Part shown: positions 35,022 through 49,900 of the stretch, piece by piece
Position numbering within the stretch: the stretch's first letter is position 1
How the letters are laid out: every line of letters begins with the position of its first letter
Assembly: GCA_026874595.1 (NCBI GenBank)
Contig: CM049311.1
Coordinates: forward strand, 71,036,453-71,100,452
Source: Sipunculus nudus
Taxonomy: Eukaryota > Annelida > Sipuncula > Golfingiida > Sipunculidae
Reading direction: 5' to 3'
DNA: 64,000 bases
The notes under the pieces: model-generated
Told to the model about the DNA's origin: nothing
Database searches by the model: none
Seen by the model: the letters and a program-made list of their open reading frames with translations, nothing else
Made by a program: the position numbers and the translations under genes

Positions 35022-37899
35022 ATGTGCAGAATGTGCAGAGATTAACACAATGGGATTAACAGTGTCCAAAGAAAAGGCACATTTTCATTTTGTTTAAAGC
35101 AATAATCAAGTGTCAGACATGGTCAAGTTCTGCACAATGACAAGCAAACAGCATGAAAGTACCTATATAACAATGTTTTCTTGTGCTGTCCTTTTGAGTG
35201 TAAGAGGATGAGTGTTAGAGTTCACTGTCCATTGAAAAAGAAAATGGTGACAGACTGGATGTCAGTCAGACGGCCTTCAATGAAAAACAGATACTGAAAG
35301 ACAGATATACCATTGATTTCTAAGGTCAGTACAGAAAAGGAAATTTGAAATGGTGATATTCTTATAAGCTGAGTCGGCTCAATGACTGCTTATTAAGATA
35401 CTATATATAATAGAGCCTCAATGTCAATTTAAGGTAGGTCATATGAGGTCATAAATTACTAATAGTGGTGAATCATTGATGATTTTGTTTATTGAATTGT
35501 CTCTGTTCCCTGGAAAAAAATATGGAAAACTAACACTGGATGAACAATTCCTGAAATGGTGATGTGACTGGTAACAGCAGTGGGTGGCGTATAAGGTACA
35601 AACCTTATTTATGTACATAAAAGAATTAAAAAATTGCTCATTTGACCTGTACTCCCAATTTAATTCAGTTAATAATAATAACACCTGGTTTCAAAATGTG
35701 GTGCACCACAGTTGACCAAAAAAAATTCTTCCATATTGTGTGTTTAAACTTGATATCTGACAAATTTTGCTGATTTTTATTTATATCTGACACAGATCCA
35801 GACAGTGTAAAACAAATATATATTTAGATGTCTTCTGAATCAATAAACACACATACACTGGTTTTATATCTGATGTTTTAGTAAAGTTAAATGAAATAAT
35901 TAACAAAATGAATATATCAAGAGTTTTTTATGCATCTCTACCATTAGGATGATTCCATAAATCTCTATTGCAAGACCTTGTATAAATATGTGCTTACAAC
36001 ACATTGAGCATTTAATCAGGTATTCTAATTTCAGTATCATGTTCATATAATTTCCCCTGAGCTTGGATGAATAAAAGAAGAAAAATATAGGACTTAATTA
36101 AAATTTTTTTCTTTATCTCTTACATGCCTGATGCTTGATTGTCAGAAGGAATTAATCACACCCTTCATTGATTAATCTTTTGGCCATATAGCTTCAATTG
36201 GCTAGCTGTAACCAATAAATTCTGAAGGCAACACAGTTCTGTCAAATAGCCAAGTGTTATAACTTAAAACAGCCTAAGGCTATGTTCATATAGTCACTTA
36301 AAGCTGTTGACATGGCTGACAGAATGCAAGGGCCTTTAAGTTGGACATATATAAAACAGGTATAGACTTGGAATTCAAGTTTTGTTGGTTGTATATAAAT
36401 AGGGCACATGTAGAAATATAGGGCCTGCAAATTTTTAACACTTAAAATTATTTGTGGATCATTTTATTAAGCACTGTTTTTGGGGTTTTTTTATTTTTGT
36501 CTGGGAAGGGGGGGGGGGATATCAAGCTTTATTAAGTCTCTTTGAGTGCAATTTCATTTAAAAGAACATTTTTCCCTTATGTTTTTTTCTTTATTTCTTA
36601 GACCTGCATGTGTATGTGCTGTATAGATAAAAAAAAAACATCTTTGATGAGATTTGTATCTGTTGTTGGCACCTATATTTGCAGGTCATAATCATACATA
36701 ACTTTTGCCTTTTGATATCATGTATGCAGTATTCACTAACTTGAGGATGGTTTGAGGTAATCTCCAACATGGTTAAATTAAAAAAACTGACCTTTTTTCA
36801 AAGCAACAAATTTACAGGTGACAGATTTGCATCTGACAATCATTTTCAACCTTGACCATATTTGCAAGGCCAAATCCCTATTATCATTCATTTGTGAGAG
36901 ACAGGTTACCCATGACTGTTTGAAAGTAGCAGATCTCAAGACAATAATTACAGATGTTGGCATTCAGAAGAATGGGAAACAGCTTAGAGGTAAAGGCATT
37001 GGATATCAGAATTGAGATCCTTGGGCCAATTGGGTTAATGAAGAAGTCAAGCTTGTTCCATAAAACTCAAGTATTCATCTAGGCCAGTGACAAAGCAAAA
37101 TTTAAAGGAGTGAAAATAATTATTTATATGTTCTGTTATTTTAATGAATTTTAATTTATAATGTTTTTAACAAATAACTAATAATCCAATTAAACTTTTT
37201 CAGATGAAGCTGTTCTGGTTATTAATATTACCATGCTTTTTTAAATTAATGGATCTAGTGAAAATATAATGATTGACTGAAAAAAATTAAGTTACAGATT
37301 TACAATGCATCCATCTTCCCATGCAAGTCCAAGAAGTACCTGAGACCAGTAGAAATATGTGGAGGAATATTAGCCTCATTGAAAAGCAACACCTTTTCAT
37401 TCACTCCAAATGAACCTTAAAAAATGCACATTTTACAATTTGCTTCACAAACTTTAAATTGGACATGGATTAGCTACTTAATTCAGCTGAGATTAGATTA
37501 CCAAGGTGTTATAGAAGGGACTGATTGTTTTACAATACTGCATTATATGCTCTATGCCAGTAAAATTAAATATAATGGAAATAATTGTCCTGAAACCATG
37601 GAAACCAAATGTACTCAGGCCCATTTGGAAGGATACAATGAAAAAGGTAAATTCACTGCTAGGGGAAAATATAAGATATACAGCCAGAAGTATTATCTAG
37701 TTCTGGCTACACCTAAATGGGAAGAGACAAAAAAGACTGATTAAAAACACTGAGCGTGCAGCCATTTGAGATTGATGGAAAAACTGTCGCCATTTGCTTC
37801 AACACTTTTCAGGGAAACATAGAAAATTTAAAAAAGAATATTTCAGGAAATAACAGCAAGAAAATCTTCATTTAACACAGGTTCCCTGAAGCAAAATTA
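35019..37899. other. Unique AT-rich noncoding DNA
   Basis: No gene is supported. The 106-codon frame at 37424-37744 is one of the longer non-repeat frames, but its translation has no recognisable domain and no start or splice context. A poly-G run stands at about 36508-36517. Confidence 0.35.
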
Positions 37900-38430
37900 G
37901 TTTTCTTGAGAAAGGCAGAAGTAAGAGGGACCCAAGGCAAGGACTCTGATGAGAGAAGCACAACAGAGGACACAAAGTCGTCTTTCCAGTTCTGTCCTAC
38001 CAGAGTCATTGGGGTCCTTATGACCACCTCAGGCTGACTTCTCAGTCACAGTGCAGCACTGTGGCTTTCAAGAATTAGAGCTTACCATAAAACGCGGGTG
38101 AATTAAGCTACATGGGATCTTGTGTGGTTTAGTTAGTTTGTCAATAAAGCCACTGGAAGGCCAACAAACATGCTGAATAAGCTTCGGTGTTCAAAGTGTG
38201 TAGCACAGCTTTCGTCAGTGGAGGAACCTATGGGTGAGCAAACACACTCTGACCATATCAATAAGGAATGACTGGCTGCCACTTCACAGTGCATATGTTA
38301 CCACTTAGTAGCATACCTCTCTCTCTTGTTCCTTGGGTTATCATTGGATTTTTGTACAGAATAACACTGTGCCTGTGTCAGGAGCCACTTGAACTGTATA
38401 GGCCCTGAGGGCTTGGATTTGTATAAAACA
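37900..38430. other. Less AT-rich unique block
   Basis: Composition is more balanced than the surroundings and lacks homopolymers. No frame longer than about 50 codons is apparent. It may be a conserved noncoding element; this is only a compositional impression. Confidence 0.2.
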
Positions 38431-41400
38431 TCATCCCAAGGAGATCAAGAAGTGAGTTGTCTTTATCTTAATAATCTCTTGAATTATTAATTCACTAAGA
38501 ACCTGCTTCACTTTCCTCCTGTTACTGATATTATTGTATCTGTTGTTAAACAAATTAACATTATTTTTTTCATCTGCTTGTGATATTGCAATTTCTTGGT
38601 ATATTTATTTTTCCTTCTTAATACTAGCATATTATATTCTCTCATTTTTCTAAATCATTTATTATTATTAGCATTATTTTCATTATTTCAAAACTTCACA
38701 TGAATTAATTATTCTAGATAAGGAAATCTTGAATTCTGTTTATTAAGCCTTAAATCTGAAATATACTGCCAACCAAATCAAGGGTAATCCTTTGTGCATT
38801 TTATTAAATATAATTCTTTTGTTTAGTGTTTCTGTTCAAGATATACTTGATCATAATTAGGTCACATGTTCCAAGATCTTTGAAAAGCTATAAAGATTTT
38901 AAAATTTAGAACAGATTTATTTGAATTAAAAAAAAACTGATTAAGAAATTTCATACCATTTTGTTCTCATTAAAAATATAGCTGAGCTATTTCTATTGAA
39001 GTTTATATCTTTTGTAACAATATTCATTGGATCAGGTAATTACTGCTTCTGTGAAAAGAATATAGAGGTGGAAAAAAATACATTTCAGCTAAACTTACCT
39101 AACATGGATATATATGAATAACTTGTAATTACACAACAGTGGCCTGGATACAATGGAAAAATTCATACAGGTTTTTCCACAATGAGGCAAAATTATATAT
39201 CAGCAGAAAAAGTGTATCTCAGGAACATTATCTTAATTTGATCGCTGTGCCATCAATTAAACTTTGTTTCATGTGTCAGAATTGGGGATATAAACACCTA
39301 TTAGAGCATGTGACTCTCACTATCACTGGGTTCTGAGTAAGCATCTCCCCCCACAGGAAAGGCTCCCCCGTAGCAGCAATTACAATGTATAACAACATCC
39401 ACTGACAAGCAGACATGCCGAGCGCCCATAAATTCTGACATCTCCGGAACCATTCTTTCAGAAGCAAGCTAAAAAACTGCAGTGTATGATGATTCTGCAC
39501 ACACTGCTTGAACGTAAATAACTTCAGCACCTCCCCTGATATTCTATGGTATGATGATCTACAATTATTTTATCAGATAAGGAATGGACCATTACTTTTT
39601 TTGTTTTTCTGTTGGCATCTTTGATCGAAGCTCTGATAAGGTAACACTTTACAGACATGTTCTAGATATACTGCATTTTCCAAATACCAGAACAGGATGC
39701 ATTTTCTTCTTTTTTTTCTGTCAAAAATGTACCATTGATAATTATTATGATATTATGTTTATAACAACCAGTGATAAATCATATTCCAAGCACAGTTGCA
39801 CTGCAAGGTTCTAAAGAGGGTCATATCACTGAACAGGGCATCCATCATTCCAAAATATTGTCATATTTTCTTTGTTAAATAATCAGGAGTTCAAGGCTTA
39901 ATTAAATAAATTTTCATACATTCTATGGAATCTAATTTTAATGAAAATGAATATAAACAAATAAAAAAGTAACTGATATGATTAGAGTGACAAAAGCACA
40001 TGTCATTAGCACAAAAATGAATCTGAAATTTCTGCTAAAAATTCATCTTTCCCCCAAAGACCTTTTCATAAGCCCTAAAGTTCAATACCTGAAAATGTTA
40101 TTCACATCCTCCGCCCCATGCACCCCCTAAATCTGAAATTAGTTTTCATAATTTTCCTTCAATGGCAGTTTCAATGCGCCACCTGCCTGTCAGGTAAGTG
40201 TTTATGTGTATAAGTTTCAGGGTCATTGCAACAGGTGGCATTATATCTAATCAATTTTATGTCTAAACCAACCACTCTACATCATGTCACATGTACCACT
40301 CCTGATACAGTTGGGGGCTACCTTGGCATGTCTTGTGAGCTTGTACCATATTGTTATGTAAATGGTGTTTATTTATGAGAACCAGGAATGTAGAATGGTG
40401 CTCCAGCTGAGGTCCCTTTATAAGATATATGGTACAAAATGTCATGTCACATAGTATAATACACCTTACCAATATTATATGTCACAAAATGCACGTCACA
40501 GACACAATGCTTGAATGAGAAAGAATAAAAAAAAAGAGTCTATATTAAAGTATTGTTAACAAAAACATGCAGTTAATTAAGTCACATGCCACTTCACAAA
40601 TTCTATGTTAAATTTCAAATTTGAATTTATTTTTTTAAAACATTACCTATTTAAATTCAGGAATACATATATATATATCTGTTTCAATGTTTTAACAAAG
40701 ATTATGAATTTTTGTTTGTCCTATTTTTTTACTATATGAATATTGTCTAACTTATAGTAAAACTGATGGTACCTAGTACATCAGTCAACTGCCAAGATGT
40801 ACACAAACAATGGGTGCCAAATGGGAATTGGGAAAAAGACACAAGCTTGCAAAAACAGAAGAAACAGAAAGAAAAGAGATTGAAGAAAGTAAAGTAATCA
40901 GTGACATGGTGTGAAAAAGTCCCTGTTATGTGAGTCAGGAAGTCATGTCTGTTACAAGGACAGCAGTTAACAAGAAGGGACTGAATGGAGGGCCATGAGT
41001 TGATTTGACGTGCAAAATACATGGGTATGCACTATAGCAGTTTAAGAATTATAATGGTATTGGTCTATTCTTAGGATATTGTAGCTTTCTATGCTGGTAT
41101 TGACCTTCAGATTTGAAGCTAGGAGACGAGACTTCCTCATTATGTGAGGTGTGTGCCATGTAACCCTAGTGACTCCTGAAACACTTGAGACATACATGCT
41201 TGATAAATCATGAAGAGAACAGGTCTAATGATGTATGAACCATGTGGTAGCCAGGAGCTAATATTTTCATGTGCTCAACGGTGGCAGTTTCATCTGACTT
41301 TTCACTCAGCAATCCTGTTTTTTTTTTAACCTGCAGTTCCTGTACATGGCTTAATGTCCTTTGCTCCCTGGGGAGCATACAGTCCAAGCAACTTTATTAG

Positions 41401-42541
41401 AATCTACTGGTCTTACTCAGTATACAAATGAATTCATACTACATTTGCCTGTCATATATGACAGGTAATCATTCAGTCCCAGGGAAAGAGATTACACACT
41501 TGTGGTTCAGACCTTAACCTGGGGTATTATCATGAAAAATGGTCCAATGAGATGCAGTCCAACAGATATGATTATACTTAATGGTTTCACAATGTATTAT
41601 CAGAGCTGACACACCATTTGATAAGACAAAGATAAGGATATGAAATTCAGGGATAGGAGAGAAAGACGGTGAACTGCCTGGAAATTAGTTTCTATTGAGC
41701 ATTTAACACAATCAACAATACATAATATAACAGGCCGAGATCTTTGATTTTATAAACATATTTGTCAGCTCAGCATTTTTTAATAATTTCAGTCAAGGAA
41801 AGGCTAATTAGGGGTAAGCCCACACGATATGGTGTGGAGTTACTCCATGATGAATTGTGATCAAAAACTTCCATGCTGGCATGATCTTTACGAGGAGAAG
41901 CTCACATGCCCTAGAAGTGGTCAGCCATTTTACTGATATGGAAAATGTCAGCTTATTGTGTACAAGGCAAAAATGTATCATCTGTTATGATCCCTGAGTT
42001 GACAAGAAATCTGTAAAACTGTGATCAACGAGTCTTTCTTTTCTACACTGCAGAAAGTACTTCAAATAATTATTCTGGACTTTTATTTTGACAAAGATTC
42101 ACCATGAGCACTCGGTTGGCAAGCAACAGAAAATGTACTCTGGTCAGAAATTGTCTAGAATATTTATATCAATATCTTGTGCAACATATTTTCATGAAAT
42201 TCTTATCAAGAATCCCATAGCTGAGGATGTTACACTACACTAAACATTAACATTATGAAACTAAAGTATAAGAGATGAAATCTCCTTCAACTATATCAAA
42301 TATGTTTCTCAGCTCCAACAAACTTTTCAGATTATCAAAATGAAAATAGAAAGGAAAGCATTTACTGCCCCACAGTGCAACATCTATCTGTACTCAACTA
42401 TGTACAACAGAAATTCATTTCATGGATCCTCTACCAAAAGTGTAAAATCAGTACTTATACAGTCAATGCTAGTTTTTAGAGTATATGACAAACAGTTAAA
42501 AATAGAAGAGCTTAGTGTACATTGTTTTCAGAGTTAATAAA
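38431..42541. other. Unique AT-rich noncoding DNA
   Basis: No gene or repeat array is seen. A perfect 18-base palindrome, CCTGTCATATATGACAGG, lies at 41448-41465. Confidence 0.4.
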
Positions 42542-42700
42542 TGATCAGGTTTTTTACCTCAGTTAATTCCTGTATTTGATGAAGAATAAATACACAGGAC
42601 TGATGTTATTATATCTTCTCAAAGTATAATAACATCAGTTCTATGTATAAATTGACTATCAAATACAGGAACTGTCTGAATTGAGGTAACAGACCTGATG
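42542..42700. mobile_element. Long foldback (palindromic MITE-like) hairpin
   Basis: The left arm (42542-42613: ATCAGGTTTTTTACCTCAG, TTCCTGTATTTGAT, ACTGATGTTATTATA) is the imperfect reverse complement of the right arm (42625-42700). The loop is about 11 bases. The arms are about 70 bases, the inner 15 are perfect, and small indels break the stem. The size and near-full pairing fit a foldback MITE. Arms are longer than in a usual animal pre-miRNA. Confidence 0.8.
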
Positions 42701-45700
42701 GTATAACAGGTTTATAATATCATACATTAATTCTCAACATTTAATTATTACATATCTCCTCACTGTATGGAAGTCATCTCCTTTAAATAGACAGTGCCTC
42801 TCAAAGCTAGGCCATGGACCTTACCTGACTGCCACCAAGCATGCCATGGAGAGTTCCCAGCAGTAGTTATTATAACTATTTGTATAATACATGTACAATC
42901 AACAAAGATATAATCACAGAAAACTACCATATAAAACAAGAACCCCATTCTCAATATTCTCATTACAAGGATGTTTTTTAGGTCAAGCAATTATTAATTT
43001 TTTTTTTTTTTGCTATGTATGTCGACCAATATGGCAGCTAATGTGAGCTCAATCACTCATCCATGTGGACTTCAAATGTATATTATATCTATAGGTGCTG
43101 TATTCACTGCAGTAAACACCATATATTTCAACAGAATACAAGAGTCAATGAGTGATTATAAATATTAACAGTATAGCCTTTGTCTCCCACAAGTTACATA
43201 ATATCTAGCACATTTATTTACCATAACGATAATTAACACTGTGATGTTTGATATTTTATCTTTATTCATGGCTAAACATGCATCCATGTTTCAACAGGTA
43301 AATTCTAATTACATTATTTTATAATTACATAATTTTATAATTACATGTGTGGCTGGCATGTAATTTGTATGTTTATGCCGTCATCCGCAATCAATTATAG
43401 TGATAAAAATGAAATGAGCTTTTTCTGATGTAATTTAACATAGCATCTCACACCAACAAATTTAATGCAATTATCACACAAGTGTGAAGATAGTGAATTG
43501 ATTGCTTTTTTAAAGGCCATGCCCCTAAAAGCCAGCTATTCCCCTGTATTATTTTTAACATTTATGTGATTTCAAGATTTCAGGATTTAATTGCAGGAGG
43601 TTGACTGCACATTTTAAAGTTGAATGGTCACTCGTTGATGTCGATAAGAATATATGAAGAATTTTTGTCATTTTGTCTGATTTGACCCCAGAAATCCTTG
43701 TTTGGCTGATTGTAAAGGTTATGACCAGTGGCCATTTTGTTGCCACCCCCCCCCCCCCCACGTTATCAACACATTGATATATACAAAACAGACAGCCTAT
43801 GTAATGTGAGATCAGAGTAAATAAGGCTATTTTTATAAAAGGTCCAAGGCATTATGTTTATTTGAAAGATGCCTGATATTGGTATATTGGTTACAGACGA
43901 AATAGAGTTAAGTAAACACACTAAAAGAATTAACCAGTAAAAGAAATATGGCTGCTAGACATGTAGGGAATCATCTGATATTTCACAGGAAGTAGTGTGA
44001 TTATTAAATTTAATAATTTAATTATTAAATCTGAAATGGGATATGAGGCTGTACTGTTTTTTATCACATTTATATGTACAAAAATATTTATAAGCTGATT
44101 AGAAAAATATACCAAACAGTTGCACATAAGATGGGGCAGAAAAGAACTGTTACTTTAAGATTATCTTGGTATCCTTGGAAACTTGAGAATGACTTGGGTA
44201 TGAGCAGAAACCAACATAGCATGTACATCATGAACACCACAGAGCCCCAGTCAAGGAGCTGTGATTACTTTGTCTCCCCTGACCACAGACCTCATCTCTA
44301 TCATATTTTGACAATGGAACAACCAGAGTCTGCAGCACATCTACCGCACAACTGCTAATACTAATCTTCTACATCTGAAGGTTAGTTTTTTTTGTGGACG
44401 AAAAACACCTCTGTTTTTTAATCCTGCTCTCTACATCTGCAGAATTCCATTTCAGTCTATGTGACAGGGCAATGGCATATGATTTTCCTGGCTTCAACCA
44501 GGCTCACTGTACCACACAGTATGGGTTCTGGGTGTGCAGTCACCCCCATGGCTGGGTGCATGATCAGAGGAGCTGGTAACTATATATACATCTGAAGTTT
44601 AATCAACTTCAAACCATGACTCAGATGAAACTTAGTGGATACTTCTGCCATGATCTGTCATGATCAAAGTTTTCTTCTGTTATCTGAAAACAAGCACTGT
44701 ACAAGCTTGAAGGAATATATTTTTAGTCCATTTGATAAAGAAGCAAAGTGGATATGAAAAGATTTCTGCAGGGAAAGGTTACAAAGTGTGAAGATTTTCA
44801 TTGGGGTAAAAAGTAGTGATTCATTCATTCTTTATTGTCATGTGACCCAACGTCTATAATTAAAAACTGAAAGAACATTTAAAGTAAACAAATAATTGCT
44901 CAGGTTTGGATAATTAATGCGGCTGACAATGATGAGATGACTGTCAAGAATAATGACACTGGCATTCTTAAGTCAAGACTGTAATTAAGATTCCAGTACA
45001 TAACAGAAATCCGACCTCAATTATACAGACATCCTAATCTGACAATAATCTGACGATTCAGGTGAAACAGGCCAAGAAGATGTTGATAAATTCATTTACA
45101 ATTGATTGTATAGCTGACAGATGACAAACATTTTCCCATGAAGGAGATAGCAGGACCACCTAATCAGTCATCAGAAAAATCAGAATTCTTCCACATTTAA
45201 ATTAGATTGTTAAGAATTCCCTCAAGATTAATAATGTCAGAGCTATTCCCTTCTACTTGATGTTGTAATAAATTGGATAATCACATGTTAACTACATCCT
45301 GGGAAAAGGCTCACAATATGGTCACAACAACATAGTCAAGCCCTGGCTTTGCGGCTTTTCTGATTTGGGTGATGAATGGGCCAGATTCAACGCCGACTGA
45401 GAAACGACCGTAAGCCGCTGTTCCACTTAGATGGCTTCGTATAATAAATGGCATGAAATGCTTGGCTTTGGCAAGCACTGGCACTATTTATTTTCTTATT
45501 ATTCCTGCGGATAACATTAAGTATCCCAAAGGGTGTTGTGTCATTGTCAACCCTCTTCTCTAAGCCAATAAGCTGCACCCTTTTCCGAAATCATTCTGTA
45601 CACTTCTTTGGTAATATATAATGGTTATGGCAATGGCCTGTAGATGTCACTCTCTATTTATCAAAAATGAAAATCAAATTAAGGCACTTAAATTTATTTT

Positions 45701-46392
45701 TTTTTTTACATCTAGAAGTCTGAGTATTTAAACAGGATGAATCATTCTCACAAAGAACAACAGAAAATACACAACAAACAAAGAAGGAAGATCTCAAATA
45801 ACACATGTGGCAAATCTAGATATTTTTATACTTTTTTTCTTATATCTTACCTGTTTACCTAAACTCACTCAATAGGTCTGTAATCTGCAAACTAATAATT
45901 ACAGGAGATTGAAAATTATTGGAAACTGAATCATGCACAACCCAAAGCTTGTTTCAAGCAATCTAAATCACTTTGATTGAAAATTACCTTATTTGAGAGA
46001 GCTGGTATGATCCAAATAATAGTAGAGCATCTACTGTCACTTAAATAGATACTGATATCTTAACGTAGCAGAATAATTTTGATTTTAACAAGATGATTGA
46101 GCTAAAATGGTAAGCTTATTAGACTAAATGACTTGGATGTCCACGCGAGATAATTAAGTAATGATACCTAGGTAATCAGGGCAATTAAGGTATATAAATT
46201 TGAGATTATAAACAGTGTATAATCACGACCATATCATTTATTTCAGGCTATGTCATGGCTTTATACATGTCAAAACTCTCACCAAGAAGATGGGAAGATG
46301 TTCATTTAAATAATAACAAAAAATGTTGTAAATACTTCAATCAGCCACAGATATTATAATTTTTACTGTAAAATGAACTTTTTTCAATATAA

Positions 46393-46397
<5 letters not shown>
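42701..46397. other. Mostly unique noncoding DNA
   Basis: No gene is supported. A poly-C run stands at about 43745-43759. The stretch 45340-45600 is less AT-rich and contains CATTTATTATACGAAGCC-type sequence (read on the minus strand) and a 63-codon minus frame without a recognised domain. It is a weak candidate for a conserved element. Confidence 0.35.

Positions 46398-46450
<53 letters not shown>
46398..46450. repeat. (AT)n microsatellite
   Basis: First of three long AT runs within 600 bases. About 23 uninterrupted units. Confidence 0.95.
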
Positions 46451-46451
<1 letters not shown>

Positions 46452-46658
46452 CAGGCCTGCCAAAGGTAGATGACTGAAATAAAGAGTGAAAAAAAAAGTA
46501 AAGTTAGCATAAATTCCCCAATTTTTTATCACAGACTGATAAATACCACAGTTGTGTATATATGTCGACATACATCATTCCCAAAGTCAGAAACATATAT
46601 GGGCACCTCCCCCCTATGAAGATTAGGGCATTTTCAACATGTTGGGACACATTTTCGC

Positions 46659-46664
<6 letters not shown>

Positions 46665-46723
<59 letters not shown>
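46665..46723. repeat. (AT)n microsatellite
   Basis: About 29 uninterrupted units. Frames reading Ile-Tyr repeats on both strands (46504-46815, 46562-46747) come from this run and are not genes. Confidence 0.95.
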
Positions 46724-46728
<5 letters not shown>

Positions 46729-46930
46729 GTTTAACAGCAGAAGTTGACTATATACAAAACACATAGCAAAATAAATATTTAGCATGTATTTTGTTGTTGA
46801 CTTTTTGCATGCCAAGGTTTAAAATTTGAGATATTTGCAAAGGGAAGTTGTCGCTAAAATGACATGTTTGTGAATAAGGTGTCAAATCAGTACAGGTGAA
46901 CAGTAATTTATTCTGCAGCTTCTAGCATCT

Positions 46931-46933
<3 letters not shown>

Positions 46934-46984
<51 letters not shown>

Positions 46985-46985
46985 T
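46934..46985. repeat. (AT)n microsatellite
   Basis: About 23 units, third run of the cluster. Confidence 0.95.
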
Positions 46986-49900
46986 ATCATCTTGCTTATA
47001 TTGTGCCTGAAGCATTAACATGAGCGTGGATTTTATATTACCTATATTTTAAAGACTGATAATTTAAATATTATGAATTCTTTTATATATCCCCACAATT
47101 GGTGGAAGAGTTTCTATGGGACTGTGCAATGCTACCATTTCTGTTCAATACATCAATTCCAGAAGGATATAGACAGCACAATACATTAAATGGGCCCAAT
47201 CACCTTCCTGTCCTTTATAAAAATGAAAGGAGATCCCTGTGTTTACAAACATGTTACTGATAAACAAGTAAATAAATCCTTCACAAAGGCCTCATAAGAA
47301 TTTTTCACACCCAAAATTACCCTGAAATCATTAATATATACACAGAGGAAGCAAGACATCACATCAATTCTTTTTCAAAAGGTAGGTGAATGGGCACCTT
47401 TAACATTTTTTATTATCATGGGTTTCAAGGTCATGGTTCTATAATTCACCATAAAATCTCTTTAAACTTCAATCTCTCTGAGGCCAGTACTCTGCTTTCT
47501 CTATAACTCTTGTTTTTCCAATTAGCTGATGAGTTATTTTGTTTAATAAATCACTTGTAACATCATACATATGAAAATCCTGAACAGATTATTAATGTGA
47601 ATGCAAAATTAAAGACATTGAATAACTGATGAATCTCATAGTTTTATTCTTCAAAATGTGCTTTTTTCTCGTTTTGCACCTGAATTAATGAAACAAAACT
47701 GTACTGCAGTCTACCTCATGTAAATTGAGGTTGACAACAGTATAAAACAAACCATCATGTCACCTAACCTTCTATCTATACAAATTTCACAATTTTTGCT
47801 TACAGTGTATTGTATCACCAAAGATTATATTGTCATGAATGATAAAACTGAGTTGCAATTTAATTCTTCTTTAAGAGATGAATTCCACCAGATTTACCCT
47901 ATTTATAAATTAATATTACAGCTGGTTGGATATTACGGATAATGAAATTATTGTTGTGTAAATTAAAAAAATATAAGACCAGATATAATGGGGTATATTG
48001 TACTTCAGGATTACAGACTTTATATAAACACAGCCATGTGTGAATATATATATATGCATTTTATGAATATATATATATTTTTATATATATATTACAAAGG
48101 ATGACATTATGGGTTAATTTAGGAAGACCATCAATTTTGCCACATGTTCATGTGGGCATTGACACTGGGCAGGTCTCATTTTTATTTATAAATGCATATC
48201 ATCACAAATGCATGACAAGTTAATTTTAGATGCAGATTCTTAGGAACACCTTTATGAGATGTAACGATCCCTGCATTAAGGCAAATTAGCAAGCCTCTGG
48301 TGTTGTCACTACATGGCTCATGGATAATTTTTTTTACCAATGTCATTTCTATGCTTCTAGCATTAGAACTGCAATTCCATCTGTTTAAATGTCCCCTCAT
48401 CCCTAATTTTTTTTTTTTTTTTTGCATATTTGGATGCAGAACCCAATTTTGTCTGTACATATGCTCTTACAACAAATGGTCATAAAAGAGGGACTAATGG
48501 TGACATCTATCTATGGAAATTGGTACTATTTTAGACAAATCCCACTAGGGAGGTAAAGTTACTAAATTTTGGAGGTGACCCATTTTATGATATTTATAAG
48601 TATAGGAAAATAGTCTTGGTCTTTGCAGACCACAAGTTAACAATTGAGCTCTTACAGTACCTCTGTCATTACATCTCCACATCCTGCTCCAAGGTGCCCA
48701 AAAAGTGTTGATCTTAGGACTAGCCATACAATTGTATAACATAAAGCCAAAAGTGTTTCCATGTTTCATTCAGGCCTTATATGCAGTAAAACTTTGAATA
48801 TTTTTTTATATTGATATTGATCACCATCCTTGCTATACCTGGTCCACTGCACAAACAGGGCTCAATGTGTACTTGGCATAAAGATTAGGGAAGATCCTGC
48901 CATATCATCAAAGTTGATAAATAGGACAATTAAATTATAAGCCCTTTGCACGGTGTGAGCTTGTATAAATTTTTTATACCTTATTTGGCTGGGTAACTGC
49001 CAGCAGTTTATTTAAATGCCATCTCAACTAAGTTTATACAGTTCCATTTTGGTTATGGGCAACATGACAAGGTGGTATTACATGCCTTCTCTCATTTACA
49101 TCCCTGTGATAACTCTGTGTTGAACCCCTAGATAACACAAGCCTGTGTATTATAGTCCGTTTCATCCCCTCATGTCCACCTATTTTTTGCTATCAAAATT
49201 ATTATTTTTTACATTTCAAGGGAAACAATTATAGTGTAGAGCAGAGGATTACAGAACCTAATTTTCAACTTGGTAACTTAATTCCTACCTTATTCCTTAT
49301 TTGAGTAACAGAATTTTCTGAAAATATGAGAAATCAGTCTTCATTGTACAACATATCAGACCCACTTATGGCGGTCAAGGTCATTGGTCACATGCAAAAA
49401 CAGCCTCAACTGACAGCTGCTGATTGGATGATCTCATGTAAACACTCTAAAAAATATAACCAGCTAAAACAAAGATGGCTACTTATGGAGGGACACACAA
49501 TATCTGCCAGATCATGATAAAGAGACTTATATGTTGTGAAACATGAACAGGGGATTTATTGTAAAATTCTTAACTGCCATATTAGGTTGTCACTTCCATA
49601 AGTTGTTTACTTGGAAAATATTGAAAAATATAAACTTTTAAGTAAATCATCTACAAAAAACAGGTGGACAGCAGGTGGTGAAAGGGACTATAGTTTAATA
49701 TACATTTCTTTTTGCCATTTATTGGTAAATAAATGATATTTAAACCCCCTGCACTCTTTCTCCAGAACAATATTGTAAATTAGTTTTGAAAAGAAAAAAA
49801 GATACAAGCAGCAACTCTGCAAGAAAGAAATATTTTCAAAATATTAGCGTTACCAAGAAAAAAATTATGTTCAGCTCTGTTTTCACATAACGCTAAATTT

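Noticed and set aside
37424-37744. 106-codon plus-strand frame as a small gene
   Set aside because: No recognisable domain, signal peptide or splice context; its length is within chance expectation for a window of this size.
42542-42700. MicroRNA precursor
   Set aside because: Arms of about 70 bases are too long for a typical animal pre-miRNA; a foldback element is more likely without small-RNA data.
46504-46815. Minus-strand frame with Ile-Tyr repeats
   Set aside because: It is produced by the (AT)n microsatellite.
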